Below, piece by piece: positions 7,455 through 13,716 of a stretch of DNA of 18,637 bases. The notes beneath the pieces are model-generated. The model had not been told where the DNA came from. It did not search any database and saw only the letters and a program-made list of their open reading frames with translations. Where the stretch lies: assembly GCA_963922935.1 (NCBI GenBank), contig CAWUKE010000024.1, positions 1 through 18,637 on the forward strand, written 5' to 3'. A program made the position numbers and the translations under genes. Every line of letters begins with the position of its first letter. The first letter of the stretch is position 1. Source of the stretch: Litorimonas sp963922935 (GTDB taxonomy: Bacteria > Pseudomonadota > Alphaproteobacteria > Caulobacterales > Maricaulaceae).

Positions 7455-8507
7455 CTAGCCCACATAGAGAGGGGTAAATCCAGCGGAAAAGCCGGGGCCC
7501 AAAGCACAAGCCAGCAGCGGTTTGCCGGAGCCTTTCGCGTCGCCCCGCTCTAGGACTTTTTGCAAAACAAACAGCACGGTCGGCGCGCTCATATTACCAA
7601 AGTCCGTGAGGATATCGCGTTCAATGTCGAGCGTGCCCGCGCCAAGGTCGAGCGCGCCTTCAATCGCTTCGACCACTTTCGCCCCGCCGGGATGGGAGAC
7701 GATGCGGCCAATATCGGAATGGGTGAGGCCCAGCTGGCCTAACGCCGTATCCGCCGCCCTGCGGAATTCTTCGCTGACGAAATCGGGAATAGAGCGATCA
7801 AACACAACGGCGAGGCCGTCTTCATCGACCTCCCACCCCATAATGGGCAGCGTATCATCCCATGTCTTGGATGCGCCGCGTCCGACACGGATTTGGCTGT
7901 CTTGGCTGTTGAGCGCAACGGCCGCCGCGCCATCACCGAAAAGGATGGTGGCGATAATGTCCGCTTTTTTGGGTCGGGCTTTGCGGAACGATAGCGTGCA
8001 GGTTTCAACAACGACGAGCAGAACATTCGCCGTCGGATTGGCGGCGGCGAGTTCTCGTGCCACGTTCAGGCCGGCAATGCCGCCCGCGCATCCCAAACCA
8101 AAAAGCGGAACGCGCAGGCAATCATCCCGAAAGCCGAGGATGCCTTTGGCTTGCGCATCGAGCGTGGGCGTCGCAATCCCTGTCGAGCTGACCGTCACCA
8201 AAATATCGACTTGGTCGGCTGTCCATTCCGCGTCTGCTAGCGCGGCCTTCGCAGCCTCAATATAAAGCTGCGTTGCGCCCGCCATGTAGCGCGCATTGCG
8301 GTCGGTCCAACCGCCCGCCCCTTCGAACCAGTCAAACGGAGCAACCGAGTAGCGCATCCGGACACCCGCCGTGTCGAACACGGGCGCGAGGCGATCAAAG
8401 CCTTTAAAGCGCGGGCCCAAAATTTCGTGCGCGCGGTCGCGGACCTGATCTTGAGGCAGGGCGTGGGGCGGCACGCATGTTGAAAGGCCCTGCAGATAAA
8501 CCGTCAT
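7455..8507 (-). CDS. Type III polyketide synthase (chalcone/stilbene synthase family)
   Basis: This 350-residue homodimer-type condensing enzyme extends an acyl-CoA starter with malonyl-CoA units without an acyl carrier protein. Counting from the ATG at 8505-8507, the catalytic triad is intact: Cys140 in FGLGCAGGIAGL, His272 in IVSHPGGAKVVEAIE and Asn305 in DFGNMSAPTVLFVL. Further family marks are VSSTGIATPTLDAQ, ILFGDGAAAVAL and the terminal ACALGPGFSAGF. I preferred the ATG at 8507 (MTVYLQGLSTCVPP, typical N-terminus) to the in-frame GTG at 8525; neither has a good ribosome site. It leads the operon with the photolyase-like and ICMT-like genes. By analogy with Bacillus BpsA and with alkylresorcinol synthases, a long-chain alkylpyrone or alkylresorcinol is the likely product, but the starter unit is not determinable here. 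Confidence 0.95.
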   Translation of the reverse strand: MTVYLQGLSTCVPPHALPQDQVRDRAHEILGPRFKGFDRLAPVFDTAGVRMRYSVAPFDWFEGAGGWTDRNARYMAGATQLYIEAAKAALADAEWTADQVDILVTVSSTGIATPTLDAQAKGILGFRDDCLRVPLFGLGCAGGIAGLNVARELAAANPTANVLLVVVETCTLSFRKARPKKADIIATILFGDGAAAVALNSQDSQIRVGRGASKTWDDTLPIMGWEVDEDGLAVVFDRSIPDFVSEEFRRAADTALGQLGLTHSDIGRIVSHPGGAKVVEAIEGALDLGAGTLDIERDILTDFGNMSAPTVLFVLQKVLERGDAKGSGKPLLACALGPGFSAGFTPLYVG

Positions 8508-8595
8508 TGCATGGTTGATACGCACGAAACGTCATTGACGGGAAGGGTCTTCACCAAACAAAGGCGTGAGGACGATAATTGCGGAGGCCAAAAGG
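8508..8595. promoter_or_regulatory. Shared divergent promoter region, PKS operon / nitronate monooxygenase
   Basis: This 88-nt gap must hold the promoters of the PKS operon (minus) and the flavoprotein gene (plus). I see no convincing sigma-70 pair and no GGAAC-N16/17-CGTT general-stress (EcfG) promoter. The only clear element is the GGAGG ribosome site at 8583-8587. A common regulator for both units is possible, but nothing in the sequence proves it. Confidence 0.4.
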
Positions 8596-9573
8596 ATGGC
8601 AATCAAAACACGATTCACCGAAGAATTCGGGATTGAAAAACCCATCGTTCAAGGCGGGATGCAATGGGTCGGCTATGCCGAAATGGTCGCACCTGTGGCC
8701 AATGCGGGATGCCTTGGGTTTCTGACAGCGCTGACCCAGCCGACACCGGAAGACCTCGCCAAAGAGATCGCGCGCACTAAGGAAATGACGGATCAGCCCT
8801 TCGGTGTGAACCTGACCATTCTGCCCACCATCACCCCGCCGCCTTATGCGGAGTACCGCCAGGCGATTATCGAAGGCGGGATCAAAATTGTCGAAACGGC
8901 GGGCTACAAACCGCAAGAGCATGTGAACCATTTCAAAGAGCACGGGATTAAGGTGATCCATAAATGCACGGCCGTACGGCATGCGCTTTCCGCCGAGCGC
9001 ATGGGCGTGGACGCGATTTCCATCGACGGCTTTGAATGTGCAGGTCACCCGGGTGAAGATGATATTCCCGGCCTGATCCTGATCCCGGCGGCGGCCAATA
9101 AGGTCAAGATCCCAATGCTGGCCAGTGGCGGTATCGCCGATGGGCGCGGGCTGGTGGCTGCGCTGGCGCTCGGCGCGGACGGCATCAATATGGGCACGCG
9201 TTTTTGCGTGACCAAAGAGGCGCCAATCCCGGAGACGTTCAAACAGCAAATGGTCGAAAATGACGAACGGCAAACGGACCTGATCTTCCGCACGCTGCAT
9301 AATACGGCGCGCGTGATGAAGAACGCGGTCAGTCAGGAAGTCGTCGCGATCGAACGTGCCGGTGGCGCGAAGTTTGAAGATGTTCAGCACCTTGTCAGCG
9401 GCAAGCGCGGCCTTGCGGCTATGAAAGAAGGCGACACAGACGGCGGCATCTGGTCCGCAGGCATGGTCCAGGGCCTGATCAATGATATTCCAACGGTCGC
9501 CGAACTGGTCGATCAGATCATGAGCGATGCCGAGGCGATTATCGATGCGCGACTAGGAAATATGCGCGCATAG
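8596..9573 (+). CDS. Nitronate monooxygenase / 2-nitropropane dioxygenase-like flavoprotein
   Basis: This 325-residue TIM-barrel FMN enzyme belongs to the nitronate monooxygenase (NMO/NPD) family, which oxidises alkyl nitronates; the family also contains proteins with other flavin-dependent roles. Visible motifs are IVQGGMQWVGYAEMVAPVAN (17-36), the catalytic-His region GFECAGHPGEDD (145-156), ASGGIADGRG (177-186) and GADGINMGTRF (193-203), the last two forming the phosphate-binding part of the flavin site. The ATG at 8596 is chosen because GGAGG (8583-8587) lies 8 nt upstream. A GTG 30 nt further upstream has no such site. The gene is divergent from the type III PKS operon with a shared 88-nt gap and is followed by the parS palindrome and a terminator. 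The substrate is unknown. Confidence 0.94.
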   Translation: MAIKTRFTEEFGIEKPIVQGGMQWVGYAEMVAPVANAGCLGFLTALTQPTPEDLAKEIARTKEMTDQPFGVNLTILPTITPPPYAEYRQAIIEGGIKIVETAGYKPQEHVNHFKEHGIKVIHKCTAVRHALSAERMGVDAISIDGFECAGHPGEDDIPGLILIPAAANKVKIPMLASGGIADGRGLVAALALGADGINMGTRFCVTKEAPIPETFKQQMVENDERQTDLIFRTLHNTARVMKNAVSQEVVAIERAGGAKFEDVQHLVSGKRGLAAMKEGDTDGGIWSAGMVQGLINDIPTVAELVDQIMSDAEAIIDARLGNMRA

Positions 9574-9584
9574 CCTATCACCCA

Positions 9585-9614
9585 TTCAAAGTGTTTCACG
9601 TGAAACACTTTGAA
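9585..9614. other. parS: parS centromere-like site (ParB binding), in a 30-bp perfect palindrome
   Basis: Positions 9592-9607 read TGTTTCACGTGAAACA, exactly the consensus 16-bp parS bound by chromosomal ParB (Spo0J) across bacteria. Symmetry continues for 7 bp on each side, so 9585-9614 is one uninterrupted palindrome. It lies 12 nt after the nitronate monooxygenase stop and before a terminator, outside any gene. An exact 16-mer is expected by chance about 4 in a million times in a window of this size. Chromosomal parS sites cluster near oriC, so the window is probably origin-proximal; parA and parB themselves are not in it. Confidence 0.9.
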
Positions 9615-9626
9615 GCCCACAATAAA

Positions 9627-9650
9627 AAAGCCCGACTTTCGCCGGGCTTT
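9627..9650. terminator. Bidirectional intrinsic terminator after nitronate monooxygenase
   Basis: AAAGCCCG (9627-9634) pairs with CGGGCTTT (9643-9650) around an 8-nt loop, followed on the plus strand by CTTTTT and preceded by a run of A (9624-9629), so it can work in both directions. It separates the plus-strand flavoprotein gene from the convergent Bax inhibitor-1 gene. Confidence 0.88.
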
Positions 9651-9703
9651 CTTTTTGGATTTCGGCGTTAGGTCCCGCTCGCTTGAGCTCGCGGCGACAC
9701 GCT

Positions 9704-9726
9704 AAAATCGATTATCAATCGATTTT
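9704..9726. terminator. AT-rich hairpin after the Bax inhibitor-1 gene, probable weak terminator
   Basis: AAAATCGAT (9704-9712) and ATCGATTTT (9718-9726) form a 9-bp stem with loop TATCA, 20 nt downstream of the Bax1-like stop on the minus strand. It ends in T-runs in either direction. The low GC of the stem makes it a weak terminator, or alternatively a protein-binding site. Confidence 0.5.
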
Positions 9727-9741
9727 TCTGACAGTGTCAGA
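9727..9741. repeat. 15-bp palindrome TCTGACAGTGTCAGA
   Basis: TCTGACA and TGTCAGA flank a central G, giving a perfect odd palindrome directly abutting the AT-rich hairpin and 4 nt from the Bax1-like stop codon. With a one-base centre it is unlikely to be an RNA hairpin with a normal loop, and it looks more like a dimer-protein binding site. No regulator can be named. Confidence 0.4.
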
Positions 9742-9745
9742 TCGC

Positions 9746-10471
9746 TTAGTCGCGACCAAACAAGCTCAGTAAAATCTGGAACATATTGATGAAAGCGAGC
9801 AGGAGCGACGCCGCGCCGTAAGCGCTGTATTTATTCATCATTTCCACGTCGCCGCCCAAACCGTAATAAACGCGCTTGAGCATTTGGGTTTCCCAGGCCG
9901 TGATCATCGCGATCGCGCCGAGAGCAATAACATTGATGATGACATCTAGCGGGCCTGTTGGGGCCAGAGCTGGGAAGAACATGCCCAGCACATTGATCGC
10001 AACGTAGCCTAAGAATGCGGCAAACGCATATTTCACAAAGGTGCTGAGGTTACGCTGTGTCGAGTAGCCAAACATGGACAGCGCCCCAAACATCGCCACG
10101 GTCATGAAGAAGATTTTGGCCACGACCATCGGATCATAAAAGGCTGCAATCGCGCTCATGAAGACGCCCATGAAAGCCGCGAAGCTAAACAGGAACGTCA
10201 CAACGCCGCCCATGGACATGGTTGGCAGCTTTTTGCCGACAGCCCCAAACAAAACTGGGATCGCAATCACAAAGCCGAGCAAGACGAAGGGGCTATAGAT
10301 GAATGAGGCTACGGCCGCATTGGTCATAATCACTTGACCAAACACATAGGCCACGCCCGCTGTCACCAACATGGCCAGCGCCATCCAGCGATAGGTGCCG
10401 AGCATAAATTGTTTAAGGCCAACATCGGTATCGGCACTGCCGCCAATGACGCCTCGGTTGAAATCGTTCAT
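9746..10471 (-). CDS. Bax inhibitor-1 / YccA (YbhL) family membrane protein
   Basis: This 241-residue integral inner-membrane protein belongs to the Bax inhibitor-1 family, whose bacterial members act as pH-sensitive calcium leak channels or in membrane-protease control. After a polar N-terminus (MNDFNRGVIGGSADTDVGLKQ, positions 1-21) there are seven hydrophobic segments. Family marks are LGTYRWMALAMLVTAGVAYVFG near residue 28, an FMTVAMFGALSMFGYSTQRNL block and the C-terminal ALGAIAMITAWETQMLKR then ASLLLAFINMFQILLSLFG. The ATG at 10469-10471 has GGAG 8 nt upstream. A plausible sigma-70 promoter lies at 10530-10559. It is convergent to the nitronate monooxygenase gene. Confidence 0.95.
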   Translation of the reverse strand: MNDFNRGVIGGSADTDVGLKQFMLGTYRWMALAMLVTAGVAYVFGQVIMTNAAVASFIYSPFVLLGFVIAIPVLFGAVGKKLPTMSMGGVVTFLFSFAAFMGVFMSAIAAFYDPMVVAKIFFMTVAMFGALSMFGYSTQRNLSTFVKYAFAAFLGYVAINVLGMFFPALAPTGPLDVIINVIALGAIAMITAWETQMLKRVYYGLGGDVEMMNKYSAYGAASLLLAFINMFQILLSLFGRD

Positions 10472-10529
10472 TCTTTGAACTCCATCATAAAAGCCGCCCG
10501 GACGCTACATCCGCCGAGCTGTTGGTCGC

Positions 10530-10559
10530 AATATAAGCAAATTCTAAGCAAATTGCCAA
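10530..10559 (-). promoter_or_regulatory. Probable sigma-70 promoter of the Bax1-like gene, with tandem 11-bp repeats
   Basis: On the minus strand TTGGCA (10554-10559) and TATATT (10530-10535) are spaced by 18 bp, each matching five of six consensus bases, about 60 nt upstream of the start codon. The spacer contains AATTTGCTT twice (10546-10554 and 10535-10543), exactly 11 bp apart, so both copies face the same side of the helix. This may be a binding site for a regulator. Confidence 0.55.
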
Positions 10560-10599
10560 TGACAAGCGTGTCACAGGCCTAACACAGCCTTAGATTTAT

Positions 10600-10616
10600 C
10601 CTATTCCATCAATAGG
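10600..10616. promoter_or_regulatory. Inverted repeat in the tas upstream region
   Basis: CCTATT (10600-10605) and AATAGG (10611-10616) flank CCATC, about 105 nt before the aldo/keto reductase start, next to an AT-rich TATAAAATAA at 10624-10633 that could be a -10 region. There is no clear -35. It is a possible operator. Confidence 0.3.
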
Positions 10617-10719
10617 CGCGCCCTATAAAATAAGAGCGCTCAACTCGATTATCGCGATTTTCTGCACGTCTTTTCGCTCAGGGCTTTACCCGTCCACAGA
10701 CACTGCGTAAGCGGCGCGA

Positions 10720-11769
10720 ATGGAACTTCGCACGCTCGGTCGCACCGATATCAAAGTCACCTCTGTCTGCCTCGGCACGATGACCTGGGGACAGCAAAAT
10801 ACTGAGGCCGAAGCGCATGAACAGCTGAGCTATGCGTGCGATGAGCGGGGCATCAATTTCATCGATACGGCGGAAATGTATCCCGTCCCGGGCCGGTCGC
10901 AGACCCAAGGGCGCACAGAAAGCTATATTGGCACCTGGCTGAAGGCGCGGGGAAAACGGGACGATCTGATCCTAGCCACTAAAGTGGTCGGTCGGTCCGG
11001 CATGACCTGGACGCGGGACGGCAAGGTTTCGATGACCCGCCACACCAAAGAACAAATTGATGAAGCGGTTGAGAAGAGTTTGAAGCGCCTGCAGACAGAT
11101 TATATTGATGTCTACCAGCTTCACTGGCCCGACCGCGGCATGCCGGGCTTTGGCTTTCACAGCTACCAAGATTATGACGCGGAGGAGATGGTCCCGCTAC
11201 GGACGATCCTAGAGACGCTGAGCGATCATGTGAAAGCGGGCCGCATCCGGCATGTGGCGCTGTCTAATGAATCCGCTTGGGGGACGATGGCGTTTGTGGC
11301 TCTCGCCGAACAACATGGTCTGCCGCGCATGGTGAGCAATCAATGTGTTTATAATCTGCTCGCCCGCCGGTTTGATTATGACCGGGCCGAAATGGCGATG
11401 CGCGAACAGGTTGGCCTGCTCGCTTACTCCCCGCTCGGCATGGGCGTCCTGACAGGAAAATATGATAGCGGGACCGCGCCGGAAGGCTCTCGCGGCGCGC
11501 TTTTTGATGGCTTCATGGAAAATTACAAAGCCGCGCGGGAGGCGTATCTGGATGCCAATAATACCGCCCGGAAGCTTGGCCTCACGCCGACACAGTTCGC
11601 GCTGAAATTTGTCGAAAGCCGTCCCTTCCTAACGTCCAATATTATCGGGGCGACGACGATGGAACAGCTCAAAGAAAATATCGACGCGCACGACATTGAC
11701 TGGACAGAAGAGATGGAACGCGAAGCCCATCGCCTTCATAAAACCTATCGCTGCCCGCTTGGGAGGTAA
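10720..11769 (+). CDS. tas: NADP(H)-dependent aldo/keto reductase, Tas family
   Basis: This 349-residue (alpha/beta)8 aldo/keto reductase is strikingly like E. coli Tas (about 346 residues), including LGTMTWGQQNTEAEAHEQL at 18-36 and IDTAEMYPVP at 48-57. The catalytic tetrad is visible: Asp49, Tyr54, Lys88 (ILATKVVG) and His135 (YQLHWPD). Further marks are GRIRHVALSNESAWG, SNQCVYNLL, LLAYSPLGMGVLTGKY and the NADP-binding NIIGATTMEQLKENI near the C-terminus. Tas is an orphan reductase of unclear physiological substrate. The ATG is fixed by the conserved MELRTLGRTDI start, although the ribosome site is weak. thpR follows after 75 nt on the same strand. Confidence 0.96.
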   Translation: MELRTLGRTDIKVTSVCLGTMTWGQQNTEAEAHEQLSYACDERGINFIDTAEMYPVPGRSQTQGRTESYIGTWLKARGKRDDLILATKVVGRSGMTWTRDGKVSMTRHTKEQIDEAVEKSLKRLQTDYIDVYQLHWPDRGMPGFGFHSYQDYDAEEMVPLRTILETLSDHVKAGRIRHVALSNESAWGTMAFVALAEQHGLPRMVSNQCVYNLLARRFDYDRAEMAMREQVGLLAYSPLGMGVLTGKYDSGTAPEGSRGALFDGFMENYKAAREAYLDANNTARKLGLTPTQFALKFVESRPFLTSNIIGATTMEQLKENIDAHDIDWTEEMEREAHRLHKTYRCPLGR

Positions 11770-11844
11770 AAGACGGGCGTCAGGACCCTAACAAAAAGAC
11801 CGCCCGCGCGGCGGCCCTAAGCGACCCATCAGAGTCGTCTCATT

Positions 11845-12384
11845 ATGATTTTATTCGCCGCTATTCGCCCGCCCTCTGGCGTTATCCGCGCCGTCAGCCG
11901 GATGCAAAAAGGGGTCCCCGGCGCCCGCTGGAGCGGACCCGAGAAGCTCCACATCACAGTCGGCTATTTCGGGGAGGTGTCGGAAACACTCGCTGAAGAG
12001 CTGGATGAAGAACTCGCCCGCCGACCCCTGCCCTCGATGGAATTGAAGCTGTCGGGTGCCGGGCATTTTGGACGATCCGAGCCGCATCAAATCCACCTAA
12101 AAGTCAAAGACGATCCCGCCCTAGCCCGGCTTCACCAACATTGCCGCCGCGCGGCACGGGAGGTGGGGATCGTCATGGAAAAGCGGACCTTCACGCCGCA
12201 TTTGACGCTCGCTTATTTGAAGCCCTTTCCGAACCTGGAAAAGATCGCGGACTTTGAACGCAAACATGCCAATACGGAGATCGGGCCGTTTTTGGTCGAC
12301 CAATTTGGCCTTTATTCCAGCTGGCAAAACAAGCGCGGCCCGAACCGCTATGATCTGGAAGCGACGTATCCGTTGTTAGGGTAA
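11845..12384 (+). CDS. thpR: RNA 2',3'-cyclic phosphodiesterase ThpR (LigT, 2H family)
   Basis: This 179-residue member of the 2H phosphoesterase family hydrolyses RNA 2',3'-cyclic phosphates to 2'-phosphates and can show RNA ligase activity. The two catalytic HxTx motifs are intact: His36-Ile-Thr38 in LHITVGYFG and His119-Leu-Thr121 in FTPHLTLAYL. The N-terminal MILFAAIRPP and the C-terminal QFGLYSSWQNKRGPNRYDL stretch also match the family. Its stop is only 4 nt from the stop of the convergent PQQ-type dehydrogenase, with no terminator between. Confidence 0.95.
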   Translation: MILFAAIRPPSGVIRAVSRMQKGVPGARWSGPEKLHITVGYFGEVSETLAEELDEELARRPLPSMELKLSGAGHFGRSEPHQIHLKVKDDPALARLHQHCRRAAREVGIVMEKRTFTPHLTLAYLKPFPNLEKIADFERKHANTEIGPFLVDQFGLYSSWQNKRGPNRYDLEATYPLLG

Positions 12385-12388
12385 GCCC

Positions 12389-13594
12389 TTATTCTGGTGT
12401 CGTGATCCGGAGTAGGCGGCCATCGGCATCTTCCAGGACGTATAGCGCGCCGTCAGGGCCTTCTTCGACCTCACGAATGCGCGCGCCCCACTCAAAACGT
12501 TCGGCTTCCGCCGCCAAGGTCCGACGACGATCAGAACTGGACGGGCTATCAGGCACAGCCGCGATCTTATCGCGGTCAAAGACGACACGGACCAGCGCTT
12601 GGCTGGACAGACCGCCGATAAAGCCGTCACCTGTGAACTCTGGCATTTCGTCCGATTTATAGATCACAAAGCCGGCGGGGCTGATCGCTTCCGCCCACCA
12701 AGCGGCAGGGTGTTCATAGATCGGGAAGTCGGTGTGGTCCGGAATTTCGACGCCAGAATAGTGATCGCCATTGGACACAACGGGGTAGCCATAATTCTCG
12801 CCGCGCTCGATCTTATTGAGCTCATCCCCATGGGCCGGACCCATTTCGTGGACATAAAGCGCGCCGTCCGCCGCAAAGTCGATGCCCAGCGGATTGCGGT
12901 GACCCAGCGTCCAGATCTCATCCGTGACGCCGCCTTGGCCATAAAACGGATTATCAGAGGGGGTTTCGCCGTCAGTCGTGATCCGCACGACCTTGCCCAT
13001 ATTGCTGTCCATATTTTGGGACGGCGTAAAGTGTTGTCTGTCGCCAGACGTAATGAAGAGAAAGCCCCCGCCGCCTTCGGCATTGTCGGGGCTGATCGCC
13101 AGGCGATGCCCATAGTGACCATTACCCCGCATTTTAGGGCTTTGTTCCCAAATCTGTTCCCGGCCAGACAAACGCCCGCCATTGCCGGACAGAACCAGTG
13201 TCGCCCGCTCCACAACCGCGCCGGAGAGATTATCATTATTCCGATCTCGTTCGACGAAAGAGAGGTAAACGCGGCGGTTCCGGGTGAAATCCGGATCAAC
13301 GATGATGTCGCCGAAGCCGCCTTGATTGCGGACGCTGACTTCGGGGCCGCCTTTAATCTCTCCGCTTTTCTTGCCATTCCGGTCCAGCAGCCAAAGCGTC
13401 CCGGTCTGTTCGGCCACAATGGCGCGACCATCGGGCAGGAACGTCATGGACCATGTGTCGTCAAATTGTTCCAGAACTTCGGTTTGAATCACCGTTCCGG
13501 CTGTGCCTGTGACGGTTTCGGTTTGCGCGAAAGCTAAGGCGGGGATTGAGGCCGTGAAAGTGAGGGCAAGCAAAGCAGAAGGCAGGCGCATCAT
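12389..13594 (-). CDS. Secreted PQQ-dependent sugar dehydrogenase (soluble Gdh/YliI family)
   Basis: This 401-residue periplasmic beta-propeller enzyme belongs to the soluble glucose/aldose dehydrogenase family that oxidises sugars with pyrroloquinoline quinone. A Sec signal peptide covers about residues 1-23 (cleavage near AFA-QT). Family motifs are GNGHYGHRLAISPD (His160 corresponds to the catalytic His), LGHRNPLGIDFA from residue 230 and the PQQ/Ca-site-like HEMGPAHGDELN at 249-260, then GENYGYP. Two Met codons start the frame; AGGA lies 4 nt from the first and 7 nt from the second, so residue 2 may be the true start. It lies downstream of the TonB receptor on the same strand, behind a terminator, so it is probably separately expressed. 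No PQQ synthesis gene is present. The substrate is unknown. Confidence 0.93.
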   Translation of the reverse strand: MMRLPSALLALTFTASIPALAFAQTETVTGTAGTVIQTEVLEQFDDTWSMTFLPDGRAIVAEQTGTLWLLDRNGKKSGEIKGGPEVSVRNQGGFGDIIVDPDFTRNRRVYLSFVERDRNNDNLSGAVVERATLVLSGNGGRLSGREQIWEQSPKMRGNGHYGHRLAISPDNAEGGGGFLFITSGDRQHFTPSQNMDSNMGKVVRITTDGETPSDNPFYGQGGVTDEIWTLGHRNPLGIDFAADGALYVHEMGPAHGDELNKIERGENYGYPVVSNGDHYSGVEIPDHTDFPIYEHPAAWWAEAISPAGFVIYKSDEMPEFTGDGFIGGLSSQALVRVVFDRDKIAAVPDSPSSSDRRRTLAAEAERFEWGARIREVEEGPDGALYVLEDADGRLLRITTPE

Positions 13595-13662
13595 AAAGTC
13601 CTTGGACAGAATATCGAAAAAGGCGTGTCTCTTTTACGCATCAACAATCAAAGAGTTCGCAT

Positions 13663-13694
13663 AAAAAAAGCGCCGCCCAAACGGACAGCGCTTT
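13663..13694 (-). terminator. Intrinsic terminator after the TonB-dependent receptor
   Basis: On the minus strand AAAGCGC and GCGCTTT close a stem, extended inside by GTCC/GGGC pairing around GTTT, and followed by seven T. It lies 22 nt after the receptor stop codon and 69 nt before the PQQ-type dehydrogenase start. Confidence 0.85.
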
Positions 13695-13716
13695 CACATT
13701 TTCGTTTTCGGGTCGC

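Noticed and set aside
8551..9390. 279-codon minus-strand frame inside the nitronate monooxygenase
   Set aside because: It is a shadow of a well-supported flavoprotein gene, and its composition (His/Arg rich) is typical of a spurious frame.
11800..11814. CCGCC-CGCGC-GGCGG stem after tas as a terminator
   Set aside because: No T-run follows, and such short GC stems are common by chance in this composition.
12599..13537. 312-codon plus-strand frame inside the PQQ-type dehydrogenase
   Set aside because: It is a mirror frame of a GC-rich coding region. The minus-strand protein has a signal peptide and family motifs, and this one has none.
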